Shown: piece by piece, positions 17,049 through 25,119 of the stretch
Layout: the number at the start of each line of letters is the position of its first letter
Position numbering within the stretch: position 1 is the stretch's first letter
Assembly (NCBI GenBank): GCA_023395555.1
Contig: JAEWYQ010000055.1
Span: forward strand, 1-32,770
From: Bacillota bacterium
Lineage (GTDB): Bacteria; Bacillota; Clostridia; Lachnospirales; Lachnospiraceae
Direction of reading: 5' to 3'
DNA: 32,770 nucleotides
Translations under genes and position numbers: made by a program
Notes under the pieces: generated by a model
What the model saw: the letters and a program-made list of their open reading frames with translations, nothing else
Database searches by the model: none
What the model was told of the DNA's origin: nothing

Positions 17049-17878
17049 ATGCTTCTTGAGAAAAACAACTATAGCAGAAAAGCACTGCGGAATAAAACCG
17101 TACTGATAACAGGCGGAGGAGGAGGGATTGGATTGGAAGCTTCCCGTGCTTTTTCCTATATGGGCGCTAAGGTAATCATTGCAGAGATAGATGCACTCTG
17201 TCAGAAGAAGTTTCACAAAATAATATCATTACATATTCACTGGGGCCAGGCTTCGTAAAAACGGATACTGCCGTGAAAGCAGTGGAAATTGTAGCGTCTT
17301 CCATGGGAATTACAACAACGGAATTTTTTGACTTACATGAGGAATATATTGTAGATGCCGAGCTTGCGGGAGTTGGCTATGCTGTTTCAGTTGTAAATGC
17401 AGAAAAATATAACGGGCAGATAACAACCTCCTATCAGGTGCTGGTCGATGCGGGGTTCGTAATAAGTGAGGAAACCGCACAAAACCGCACACCGACCGAA
17501 CCGGCTGATTATGACAGATTAACAACGCTATTTGCCAGTATGGCAGATGTATTTTTTGACCAATATCAAGGCTGGCAAAAGAAGAAGCTGTTCCAAAAGC
17601 AAATTATACTTTCTGATTTCAAAAAAGAGATGGGGCTGCCGGCTGAAAGCTTTAAAAAGCAATTAGAAACCTTGCAAAACCAGCTTCGTAATGATGAGTG
17701 GAATAGCTTTTTAAACAGCGAAGGCATGTTTGTAAGGTGAAAAAAATATTATATCCATCAAAAAAAGTTACTTGAAGGTTACGAAAAGAATAAGGTACAA
17801 TTAGCGGATGATACAAAATTACTGGATAGTTGGATTAGTATTTTACAAGAAATAATGGATATCTTTAAGAAACTCTGA
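17049..17878 (+). pseudogene. Short-chain dehydrogenase, decayed by internal deletion and stop
   Basis: The first 37 or so codons are a normal SDR N-terminus with the NAD(P)-binding motif (VLITGGGGGIGLEASRAF, then VIIAEID). The frame then fails, and from about 17200 a second frame continues the family's C-terminal part (EEVSQNNIITYSLGPGFVKT, then ELAGVGYAVSVVNAEKYNGQ). Roughly 100 or more residues, including the catalytic Ser and YxxxK, are missing at the join near 17190-17205. A TGA at 17738-17740 interrupts the second frame, which stays open for another 45 codons to 17878 (LLEGYEKNKVQLADDTKLLD). A good AGGAGG site remains before the ATG. It is not functional as an oxidoreductase. Confidence 0.85.
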
Positions 17879-17926
17879 TGTTGTTACCAATTGATTTATT
17901 TGACTGAGAAATTATATAAAAAGATA

Positions 17927-17973
17927 TTGACAAAGAGTTGTGATAGTAATATATTGATATTAACACATTGATA
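17927..17973 (+). promoter_or_regulatory. Promoter and candidate operator of the Nudix-methyltransferase-SPFH operon
   Basis: TTGACA (17927-17932), 17 bp and TATATT (17950-17955) make a near-consensus promoter. Two direct ATTGATA repeats (17953-17959 and 17967-17973), 14 bp apart, overlap the -10 element and the start site in an AT-rich, partly symmetric stretch. That is a plausible site for autoregulation by the NrtR-like first gene. The promoter is well supported; the operator is inference. Confidence 0.6.
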
Positions 17974-18008
17974 ATATATAAATCAAACAAGGAGTTAAAG
18001 GTAATGCA

Positions 18009-18920
18009 ATGTCGGATAATTCATTAAAAAACAAATCAGGCCTTACGGAAGATCAATTCCTGGCAGCATATGATGCGGGCAAATATGAGAGACCTTCGGT
18101 TACAGTAGATATGCTGATCTTTACCGTAACGGATGAGGAAAAGAAGAACTACAGAAAGCTCCCTGAAAAAGTCCTGAGACTTCTTATGATTAAAAGGGGG
18201 GATCACCCATACCTGGGACAGTGGGCCCTTCCGGGAGGATTTGTACACATGGACGAAAGCCTGGATGAAGCAGCTCTAAGGGAACTGAAAGAGGAAACCA
18301 ATATTGATAAAATCTATATGGAGCAGCTTTACACCTGGGGGGATGTGGGCAGAGATCCGCGCACAAGAGTAATAAGCACCTCCTACATGTCCTTGGTTGA
18401 CAGCTCAGCCCTTGATATCCAGGCAAGTGACGATGCGGACGATGCAAAATGGTTCACGGTTTCCAGCAAATTGCGCCAGGAAGAGAAGAAGATAACGGAA
18501 AAAGGATATATCCTGCAAAGCGTATATAATTTAAGCTTATCGAACGATGAAAATAATCTTTCGGCTGCAATAAAGCTTACGAAGACGGTGGAAGGCAAAG
18601 TGGCAAGGGTAGAAAGGGAAGTCATTGAAACAAAGGGAATCGCTTTTGATCACGCCAAAATCATAGAATATGGGATTGGGAGGCTGCGCAGTAAAATCGA
18701 GTATACGGATATCGCATTTAATCTAATGCCGGAACGGTTTACTCTTACAGAGCTTCAGCAGGTATACGAGGTTATTCTTGATACGGAATTGCTGAAAGCA
18801 AATTTCAGAAGGAAAACTGCCGACATGGTAATGGAAACCAATGAATATGCCAAGGCCGTTGGTCACAGGCCCTCGAAGCTATTCCGGTTTAATCCGAACT
18901 GGGATAATACTTCCAGGTGA
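18009..18920 (+). CDS. Nudix-domain protein with NrtR-like winged helix
   Basis: This 303-residue protein has an N-terminal Nudix domain and a C-terminal winged helix, the layout of NrtR regulators, which sense ADP-ribose and control NAD metabolism. The Nudix box lies at residues 77-99 (GFVHMDE, SLDEAAL, REL, KEETNI); the usual late Gly is Asn98 while the REUxEE acids remain. The C-terminal part (IGRLRSKIEYTDIAFNLMPE, then FTLTELQQVYEVIL and NFRRK) matches the NrtR DNA-binding domain. AAAGGT lies 6 nt before the ATG. It is the first gene of the four-gene unit. It may be a regulator, a hydrolase, or both. Confidence 0.85.
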   Translation: MSDNSLKNKSGLTEDQFLAAYDAGKYERPSVTVDMLIFTVTDEEKKNYRKLPEKVLRLLMIKRGDHPYLGQWALPGGFVHMDESLDEAALRELKEETNIDKIYMEQLYTWGDVGRDPRTRVISTSYMSLVDSSALDIQASDDADDAKWFTVSSKLRQEEKKITEKGYILQSVYNLSLSNDENNLSAAIKLTKTVEGKVARVEREVIETKGIAFDHAKIIEYGIGRLRSKIEYTDIAFNLMPERFTLTELQQVYEVILDTELLKANFRRKTADMVMETNEYAKAVGHRPSKLFRFNPNWDNTSR

Positions 18921-18959
18921 GATGAAGTCTGATATCAGAAGGATAAATGAAAAAGAATT

Positions 18960-21110
18960 ATGCGGGGGTGGAAGAAAGTGATAGAAGCATATGGTGATGA
19001 AAACGATCCGGGCCTGAAAGGTGAGGTACCCGCCTTGAAATCTCTGGCCGCGATAGAGAGAGTGAAGAATGGTGATTTACAGATATTAAAAAGCGAGAAA
19101 TGGCTCAAGTTTCTGGTATTAACCTCGGAGCGCAATGTCAATTTTGAACGTCTTGTTTCCCTTGGGGAAGTTGAGGATAATTACGTACTTGGTTATGCGG
19201 AAAGAACCCTTAGCGCTCTTGCTGCCTTACAGCTGGATGAGCGTCCGAAGTATATCATTGAGGAAACATTAAAATGGGCCGAGGTGGCAAAGTCCGGGCT
19301 GATCCATCAAAGAAACCAATGGATAAAGAAGGGCTGCAACCTCTTTGCCCATAACATTGGCTCTGCGGAAATCTATATGGAGGAAACCTCCGAATCAAAT
19401 CCGGAAATCAAGAGGATCGTACATAATCTTATACTGACCCATGGCCTGATCGGACAGTATATCAGGGGAGAGGTACCGCTTTCGGATAATAGGCCGCTGT
19501 ATCAGCTGGTGGAAGAGGGGATCATACCGGCTGAGGAATTGAAGGAAATACTAAGGGGTCTTAATTATTGTATTGTGACGGCGGTTGATAAAGGAATATG
19601 GAGGGACATCAGCCGGCAGGTAGAGGAAGAGATCGAGCTTATTGCTGACGGACAATTTGATAAGCACTACGGGTTCCAGGAAAGGATAAGGCGTTTAAGA
19701 GCGGTTTCTATTAAGAATGGTGAGAACTTCGATGCAGAATACGAAAAAGTCCTTTCTGATTCGCGGATAGCCGATAGAATATCCAATCTTCTTGAACAAA
19801 CAAATTTATGGTATGTGGAAGCGGCGTTATATGATTTTTCCTTTGAAGAATTCGTAAAGATCCTTTTACTCATTTTACAGAATGAGAATTCGTACAAAGT
19901 AAAGCATATCAGCTTTGAATGGCTGATGAAGACGATTTACTATCAGCACGAAGGGAAGAAAAGGGTCAATATTTATAAGAAAAGGATCATTGAAAAGTAC
20001 CTTGGGGAAATTACAGTACAGGATATCTTGGCAGGTAACCATAAGGAGAACCCCCATGTTGCCCATGCAGTGACTCTTCATGAAAACCTGGAGGATACGC
20101 TGTTTTTCACCTTTCAATTCTCGCCGGCGGGCAGCAAGCTGATTGAATTCTGCATTGAGGCTGAGAAATCCGATGTGCTCTATGAAAGCGCCATCATCCT
20201 GTTGTTTGATCTGTTCGGTCTGAGAAGGGATCAATACGACCGTTTTTATGAAGAAGAGAACTATCTTGCAATGATGAACCAGACCATAGACTACAAAAAG
20301 GTGATTCTTGATTACATTACGGGAGATAGTGTGGTTGATATAGGGCCGGGAGGCGGTGCCCTGATGGATATGATTGAAGAGCGGTATCCAAAGAAGAAGG
20401 TGCTGGGTGTCGATATCGCACAGAATGTGCTGGATAGCTTAAAGAAGAAAAAGCAGCTGGAAAACCGGAAGTGGGATGTCTTGTACGGAGACGCGCTGAA
20501 TCTGGGCCAGTATATCGAAAGAGGCGGTGTGGATACCGTAATCTTTTGTTCCATCCTTCATGAACTCTTTTCTTATATCGAATTCAACGGAAGAAAGTTT
20601 AATCATGAGACCTTAGCCGCCGCATTTAAAAGCGTATTTGAGCTTCTGCCGGCAGGAGGAAGAATTATTATCCGTGACGGCATCATGACGGAGCCGGTTG
20701 ATGAAAAAAGGATAATAAGATTCTTATCGGAGGAAGGGGTTCAATTCCTGGAGCGGTATGCCGGGGATTTCAAAGGCAGAGAAATTGAGTATACAGTCAC
20801 CGGGCAGAACGAGGTATGTATGCCGGTAAATGATGCCATGGAGTTTCTCTATACCTATACCTGGGGAGAGAAATCCTATGTTCACGAAGTGAATGAACAA
20901 TTTGGGTATTTTACTCCCAGCGGCTTCCGGGAGTTTATCACATCGGTTCTGGGGGATAGCGCGAAGATCGTAGAGTTTAAGCATTTTCTGCAGGAAGGAT
21001 ATACCATAGCGCTATCTCAGAAAATAGAGTTTTTTGATGAAAGCAGAAAACCTGTAAGGCTGCCGGACAGCACTTGCATTATAGTAATCGAGAAGCAGCA
21101 GATTTTATAA
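18960..21110 (+). CDS. Uncharacterised helical protein fused to a class I methyltransferase
   Basis: This 716-residue protein has an unassigned, largely helical N-terminal region (about residues 1-440). It includes conserved-looking blocks RNQWIKKGCNLFAHNIGSAE and IVHNLILTHGLIGQYIRGE, whose paired His residues faintly recall a metal-binding helical fold. The C-terminal region (about 440-716) is a SAM-dependent methyltransferase: motif I VVDIGPGGGALMDMI, a motif II acid in VLGVDIA, GDALNL, then DTVIFCSILHELFSYIEF. A GTG at 18978 with GGGGTGG upstream is an equally likely start. It lies 40 bp after the Nudix gene and 42 bp before the SPFH gene. The methyl acceptor is unknown. Confidence 0.8.
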   Translation: MRGWKKVIEAYGDENDPGLKGEVPALKSLAAIERVKNGDLQILKSEKWLKFLVLTSERNVNFERLVSLGEVEDNYVLGYAERTLSALAALQLDERPKYIIEETLKWAEVAKSGLIHQRNQWIKKGCNLFAHNIGSAEIYMEETSESNPEIKRIVHNLILTHGLIGQYIRGEVPLSDNRPLYQLVEEGIIPAEELKEILRGLNYCIVTAVDKGIWRDISRQVEEEIELIADGQFDKHYGFQERIRRLRAVSIKNGENFDAEYEKVLSDSRIADRISNLLEQTNLWYVEAALYDFSFEEFVKILLLILQNENSYKVKHISFEWLMKTIYYQHEGKKRVNIYKKRIIEKYLGEITVQDILAGNHKENPHVAHAVTLHENLEDTLFFTFQFSPAGSKLIEFCIEAEKSDVLYESAIILLFDLFGLRRDQYDRFYEEENYLAMMNQTIDYKKVILDYITGDSVVDIGPGGGALMDMIEERYPKKKVLGVDIAQNVLDSLKKKKQLENRKWDVLYGDALNLGQYIERGGVDTVIFCSILHELFSYIEFNGRKFNHETLAAAFKSVFELLPAGGRIIIRDGIMTEPVDEKRIIRFLSEEGVQFLERYAGDFKGREIEYTVTGQNEVCMPVNDAMEFLYTYTWGEKSYVHEVNEQFGYFTPSGFREFITSVLGDSAKIVEFKHFLQEGYTIALSQKIEFFDESRKPVRLPDSTCIIVIEKQQIL

Positions 21111-21152
21111 GAGCAAGCCTGTGCCGGTGTTCAAGAGGAAAGGAGGTTCTAT

Positions 21153-22169
21153 ATGTTTGGATTCGGGTTTATTAAGTTCCAGCCCAGTGAGTATGTCTTA
21201 AAGTACAGGAGCGGTGCAATTGTAAAGGAAGGTGCGGGGTTATCCTTTTACTATTATGCTCCGAGAACGTCCATTGTTGTGGTACCGGTGGGAAGCACGG
21301 ATGTACCTTTCATTTTTGAGGAAGTCACATCGGATTTTCAAACGGTGACGGTTCAAGGGCAGATTACCTTCAGGGTAGTGGATCAGAAGAAAATTGCCGG
21401 ACTTCTCAACTATACTCTGGATATGAAAGGAAAGGGCTATGCTTCCGATGACCCTCAAAAGCTTCCCCAGAGGGTAATCAATATCGTGCGGGTTCTGACA
21501 AAGAAAACGTTGGAGGGCCTACCGCTGAAGGATGCCATTAAATCCAGTGAAGCTCTGGCAAAAGGGATATTGAACGAAATCAGTGAGAATGAAGAGATCA
21601 ACCGTCTTGGAATTGAGATATTGGGTCTTTCCATCCTCGCCATCCTTCCCAATAAAGAGACGGCCAGGGCATTGGAGGCACAGGCAAGAGAGCAGATTCT
21701 CAAGAAAGCGGATGAGGCCATTTATGAGAGGCGGAATGCATCCATTGAACAGGAAAGACGGGTAAAGGAGAATGAGTTCAACACGGAAATCGCAATCGAG
21801 AACAAGAAGAAGCAGGTTCGGGAAACTCAGATAGAGGCGGAAAGGGCGGTCCAGCAGAAGCAAAATCAACTGAGAGAAGAGCAGATGAATTTCGATACGA
21901 CCCTGGAGGAGAAGAGAAAGGATCTGATTGAACTCACCGTCCAGAATTCGAGGGCAGAAGCGGATGCCAAAGCCTATGAACTATCGGCGGTCATGAAGTC
22001 CTTCGAAGGGATGAATCCCAATGTAATTCAGTCCCTGGCAAGCATAGGAATGCAGCCCAGCCAGCTGATTGCAATCGCGTTCCAGGAATTAGCCGAGAAG
22101 GCGGGGAAGATCGGTCAGCTCAATATATCGCCTGATTTACTTCAGGAATTGATGAAGGAATCAAAATGA
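21153..22169 (+). CDS. SPFH/band-7 domain protein
   Basis: This 338-residue protein has an SPFH domain (about residues 10-180; TVQGQITFRVVDQKKI, then RLGIEILGLSILAILPNKET) followed by a long charged coiled coil (about 180-275, rich in Glu, Lys, Arg and Gln) and a short C-terminal tail (MNPNVIQSLASIGMQPSQLI). SPFH proteins assemble into large ring or cage oligomers, usually on membranes. Here no transmembrane segment or signal peptide is present; only the short hydrophobic MFGFGF start could touch a membrane. AAAGGAGG precedes the ATG. Its end overlaps the next gene by 4 bp, so the two products are probably made in balance. Confidence 0.88.
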   Translation: MFGFGFIKFQPSEYVLKYRSGAIVKEGAGLSFYYYAPRTSIVVVPVGSTDVPFIFEEVTSDFQTVTVQGQITFRVVDQKKIAGLLNYTLDMKGKGYASDDPQKLPQRVINIVRVLTKKTLEGLPLKDAIKSSEALAKGILNEISENEEINRLGIEILGLSILAILPNKETARALEAQAREQILKKADEAIYERRNASIEQERRVKENEFNTEIAIENKKKQVRETQIEAERAVQQKQNQLREEQMNFDTTLEEKRKDLIELTVQNSRAEADAKAYELSAVMKSFEGMNPNVIQSLASIGMQPSQLIAIAFQELAEKAGKIGQLNISPDLLQELMKESK

Positions 22170-23110
22170 GGACGGAAAGATTAACGGAAAATAAAATAAT
22201 TCTGGTGAAGAGAAGAACAAGGCTGGAAGAATTGATTGCAAGATATAATACCATAGCCCAGGCAAAGTTCTATATTGAACACATGGGCAGTGATTTTTCG
22301 GATTATATTACGGAGGATGAACGGTATAAGAAGGCGATATCAAAAGCCCATAGCCAGCTAGAGGCCCTTGGAAGGGTTCAGGTGGTTGACCGGGAGTATG
22401 TGCCGAATTTTATATTCGGAGAGAATGATGTTGTGGTAGTCATAGGCCAGGATGGGCTTGTGGCCAATACATTAAAGTATCTTTCCAACCAGCAGCTGAT
22501 CGGAGTAAATCCGGACCCTCTTAGGTGGGATGGGGTACTGCTTCCCTTTACCGTCTCCGACTTAAAGCTGGTGGTTCAGGAGGTTTTCCAAAAGAGGAGG
22601 CAGATCAAAGAGGTTTCTATGGCTAAGGCGGCCTTAAATGACGGCCAGACCATTTATGCTGTTAATGATCTGTTTATCGGACAGCGGACGCATGTATCCT
22701 CCCGATATCATATCCAATTGGGAGAACGGCATGAATATCAGTCCTCCAGCGGGATCATTGTATCCACCGGACTGGGTTCCACCGGCTGGTTAAAGAGTAT
22801 ACTTACCGGTGCGGCAAACATAGTGAACGGAATCTCAGACCGGAAGGTCAATATGCGGCAGGAAAGAAGCCTGCCCTGGAACATTGATTATTTATATTTC
22901 TCCGTCCGTGAACCCTTTCCGAGTAAAACTTCCGGAGCAGATATTGTGTTTGGAAAGGTAACACAGGGGAGTCCGCTGAAGATATTATCCCAGATGCCGG
23001 AAAACGGAGTCATATTCAGTGATGGTATTGAAAGTGATTACCTTCAGTTTAATGCCGGTATAGAAGCTACGATTACCCTTGCCGATAAGAAGGGACACCT
23101 GGTAATATGA
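22166..23110 (+). CDS. NAD-kinase-fold protein with altered GGDGT motif
   Basis: This 314-residue protein has the NAD/diacylglycerol kinase fold. The glycine motif usually reading GGDGT is VVVIGQDGLVANTLKYL (GQDGL at residues 94-98), the acidic motif is YAVNDLFIG (Asn167-Asp168), and the third block SSGIIVSTGLGSTGW (194-208) corresponds to the substrate-binding loop of NAD kinases. The catalytic Asp is kept but the second Gly and the Thr are replaced, so substrate or activity may differ from true NAD kinase. An N-terminal extension of about 85 residues precedes the fold. Translation is coupled to the SPFH gene through ATGA. Confidence 0.82.
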   Translation: MRTERLTENKIILVKRRTRLEELIARYNTIAQAKFYIEHMGSDFSDYITEDERYKKAISKAHSQLEALGRVQVVDREYVPNFIFGENDVVVVIGQDGLVANTLKYLSNQQLIGVNPDPLRWDGVLLPFTVSDLKLVVQEVFQKRRQIKEVSMAKAALNDGQTIYAVNDLFIGQRTHVSSRYHIQLGERHEYQSSSGIIVSTGLGSTGWLKSILTGAANIVNGISDRKVNMRQERSLPWNIDYLYFSVREPFPSKTSGADIVFGKVTQGSPLKILSQMPENGVIFSDGIESDYLQFNAGIEATITLADKKGHLVI

Positions 23111-23219
23111 AAGACAGGCGGAAAACGAGTTTGCGAGCTGCTTAGGAGCCAACAGAAAGAAGCAGTGGAAAGAATCGGCAGAAGGAAACAGCAAAAAGAA
23201 ACATAGCAGAAGAAAGCAT

Positions 23220-23310
23220 AGTATAAGAATGTTAGTATAAGAAATGTTAGTATTAAGAAACGATAGTATTAAGAAATGATAGCATTAAGAAATGATAGTA
23301 TAATAAGAGG
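23220..23310 (+). repeat. 14-16 bp tandem repeat upstream of the GH43 gene
   Basis: Five head-to-tail copies close to AGTATTAAGAAATGAT begin at 23220 (14 bp), 23234 (15), 23249, 23265 and 23281 (16 each). A sixth, altered copy starts at 23297 and contains TATAAT (23299-23304), 19 bp before the ATG of the GH43 gene. Growth in unit length from left to right suggests recent slippage. The rest of 23111-23219 is purine-rich and shows no gene or clear terminator. Confidence 0.75.
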
Positions 23311-23322
23311 AGGAAATTTGAC

Positions 23323-24339
23323 ATGAAGATTGGCAGCCTGAAAGGAAAATGGAAGACAGCTTTTTTAGTAGCATTATGTGTGCATCTTATGACAGGATGC
23401 AGTAAGAAGGAGGACTGGTCCAGCCATGCCGCCAAGCAATTATTTCAGGCGGACCCTACCATTTTCGCTGAGAAAAATACATATTATCTTTACGGTACCA
23501 ATGAAAAGGATACCTCCCAAGGATTTCAGGTTTTCACATCCGAGGATCTTGTTCACTGGAAAAGCCCGGACAACGGCAATGACAGCTTCGCGCTGAAAAA
23601 GGGAGATTCCTTCGGCGGCGGCAACTTCTGGGCACCCCAGGTCTTTTCCTATAAGAAATCCTATTACATGGCATATACAGCGGATGAGCAGATTGCCATT
23701 GCAAAGAGCTCCAGCCCCCTGGGCCCCTTCACCCAGTCCGAGCTGCAGCCATTGCTGAAAAATTCCCAGTATAAAACCATTGATCCCTTTGTCTTCTTTG
23801 ATGATGACGGACAGATTTACATGTATTATGTAAAGCTGAACGGAGGGAATAACATCTCCGTGGCAAAGATGAAGGAGGATCTGTCCGGCTTTGAGGAGGG
23901 CATTCAAAAAGCCTGCATTACAGCGACAGAAACCTGGGAAAATACAGAGAACGCATCCTGGCCGGTAACAGAAGGCCCTACTGTGATTAAAAAGGAAGGC
24001 ACCTATTATCTGTTCTATTCCGCCAACGACTTTAGAAATCCGGATTATGCGGTAGGTTATGCCACCAGCTCAAGTCCGCTGGGGCCGTGGACAAAGCATG
24101 ACGGCCCGATCATCAGCAGAAATAATCTGCCCGAAAATGGTACGGGACACGGAGATATCTTTGTTGGAAAAGATGATCAATTATATTATGTATTCCATAC
24201 GCACTGCAAGAACTACCAGGTTCTGCCGAGAAAGACGGCAGTGGTACAGCTTGTTTACACACCGCAAAAGGACGGTCCCGGCGTATTCTCCGCTGATGCG
24301 GAGAGCTTCTGCTTTATCCAGGAATATGTGGAGAAATAA
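23323..24339 (+). CDS. GH43-family glycosidase, lipoprotein
   Basis: This is a secreted, membrane-anchored five-bladed beta-propeller glycosidase; GH43 enzymes act mainly on arabinose- or xylose-containing polysaccharides. The N-terminus is a lipoprotein signal (KGKWK, hydrophobic FLVALCVHL, lipobox LMTGC with Cys26). The three GH43 catalytic acids are visible: Asp44 in FQADPTIF (base), Asp154 in YKTIDPFVF (pKa modulator) and Glu217 in WPVTEGPTV (acid). The repeated AKSSSPLGPF and ATSSSPLGPW blocks are typical of the family. GAGGAGG precedes the ATG, with TATAAT 19 bp before it. It stands alone, with no transporter or regulator beside it. Confidence 0.92.
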   Translation: MKIGSLKGKWKTAFLVALCVHLMTGCSKKEDWSSHAAKQLFQADPTIFAEKNTYYLYGTNEKDTSQGFQVFTSEDLVHWKSPDNGNDSFALKKGDSFGGGNFWAPQVFSYKKSYYMAYTADEQIAIAKSSSPLGPFTQSELQPLLKNSQYKTIDPFVFFDDDGQIYMYYVKLNGGNNISVAKMKEDLSGFEEGIQKACITATETWENTENASWPVTEGPTVIKKEGTYYLFYSANDFRNPDYAVGYATSSSPLGPWTKHDGPIISRNNLPENGTGHGDIFVGKDDQLYYVFHTHCKNYQVLPRKTAVVQLVYTPQKDGPGVFSADAESFCFIQEYVEK

Positions 24340-24383
24340 TGAGCCGGAACTTTTGACATAGAAGAACCTGGAGGTGTTGGAGT

Positions 24384-24647
24384 TTGAAGAAACCTAAGAT
24401 AAAAATAACGCTGGTAGAGAGAAAGGGTGAAATCCCCTGCCATAGGGGTCATAAGGTTGGCGATAGTTTTGATTTTGACCATGACAGAGGGAAACTATGC
24501 CCCATGGCGATGCATGTGGCATTTCCCTATATAGATATAATGCGGTATGGGGGAATGCCGCCGTTGTCGAAGAACGGAGATATTCGTTTTTGCTGCCCCG
24601 ATGCGGACTGCATTAACGTATTTAAGCTGGAAATTGCAGAGGATTGA
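24384..24647 (+). CDS. TIGR04076-family small protein
   Basis: This is an 87-residue Cys-containing protein of unknown function. The order of conserved parts (CHRGHKVGDSFDF, then KLCPMAMHVAFPYIDIMRYG and FCCPDAD near the end) fits the TIGR04076 family, where paired Cys suggest metal binding or redox chemistry. The start is a TTG preceded by GGAGGTGTTGGAG. It lies 44 bp after the GH43 gene and may share its transcript. The family call is from motif memory. Confidence 0.75.
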   Translation: MKKPKIKITLVERKGEIPCHRGHKVGDSFDFDHDRGKLCPMAMHVAFPYIDIMRYGGMPPLSKNGDIRFCCPDADCINVFKLEIAED

Positions 24648-24686
24648 TTTTGTTGAATGCCCGGCAAAAAATATTTCATTATGCTA

Positions 24687-24742
24687 TTGACTTTCTCAGG
24701 TCTATCGTGATAGACTTAGCATAAGGTTTATTATGATAGACC
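24687..24742 (+). promoter_or_regulatory. Promoter and BlaI-type operators
   Basis: TTGACT (24687-24692) and TAGACT (24711-24716, 18-bp spacer) form the likely promoter. The perfect palindrome GTCTATCGTGATAGAC (24700-24715) covers the spacer and -10. A second, imperfect copy (GGTTTATTATGATAGACC, 24725-24742) follows at the start site. Paired dyads with GATAGAC half-sites are as expected for BlaI/MecI-family repressors that regulate their own operon. Confidence 0.7.
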
Positions 24743-24759
24743 TAAGGAGGTCAAAGTAT

Positions 24760-25119
24760 ATGGAAAAGTTTAAACTATACGATGCGGAATATAAATTTAC
24801 AAGTGTTATCTGGGACAACGAGCCCATTAATTCAACGGGGCTTGTGCGGATTTGTGCGGATCAGCTGGGATGGAAGAAATCCACCACCTATACCGTATTA
24901 AAGAAGCTCTGTGACCGCGGGATATTACAGAATCAGGACGCGGTTGTAACCGCATTGATCAAACGGGAGCATGTACAAAAGTACGAGAGCAATGCCGTTG
25001 TGGAAAAGTCCTTTGATGGTTCCCTCCCCAAATTTTTAACTGCTTTTCTTGGCGGGCGTAAGATTAGCCAACAGGAAGCCGAGGAGCTGAAGCGGATTAT
25101 TGAGGAGGCGATGAAATGA
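24760..25119 (+). CDS. BlaI/MecI/CopY-family repressor
   Basis: This is a winged-helix repressor of about 119 residues. The N-terminal domain has the family pattern (LYDAEYKFTSVIWDNEPINS, then DQLGWKKSTTYTVLKKLCDRG), and the C-terminal dimerisation part includes SLPKFLTAFLGGRKISQQEA. The ATG at 24760 is preferred over 24733 because AAGGAGGT lies 8 nt upstream. It overlaps the BlaR1-like gene by 4 bp (ATGA). Two operator dyads lie in front. In this system type the membrane peptidase partner triggers cleavage of the repressor; the Asn-Ala-Val region near residue 77 could host such a site, but that is not demonstrable here. Confidence 0.92.
   Translation: MEKFKLYDAEYKFTSVIWDNEPINSTGLVRICADQLGWKKSTTYTVLKKLCDRGILQNQDAVVTALIKREHVQKYESNAVVEKSFDGSLPKFLTAFLGGRKISQQEAEELKRIIEEAMK

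Noticed and set aside
17700..17878. TGA readthrough or recoding at 17738 in the SDR region
   Set aside because: The gene has already lost its catalytic middle through deletion and frame change, so decay explains the stop better than recoding.
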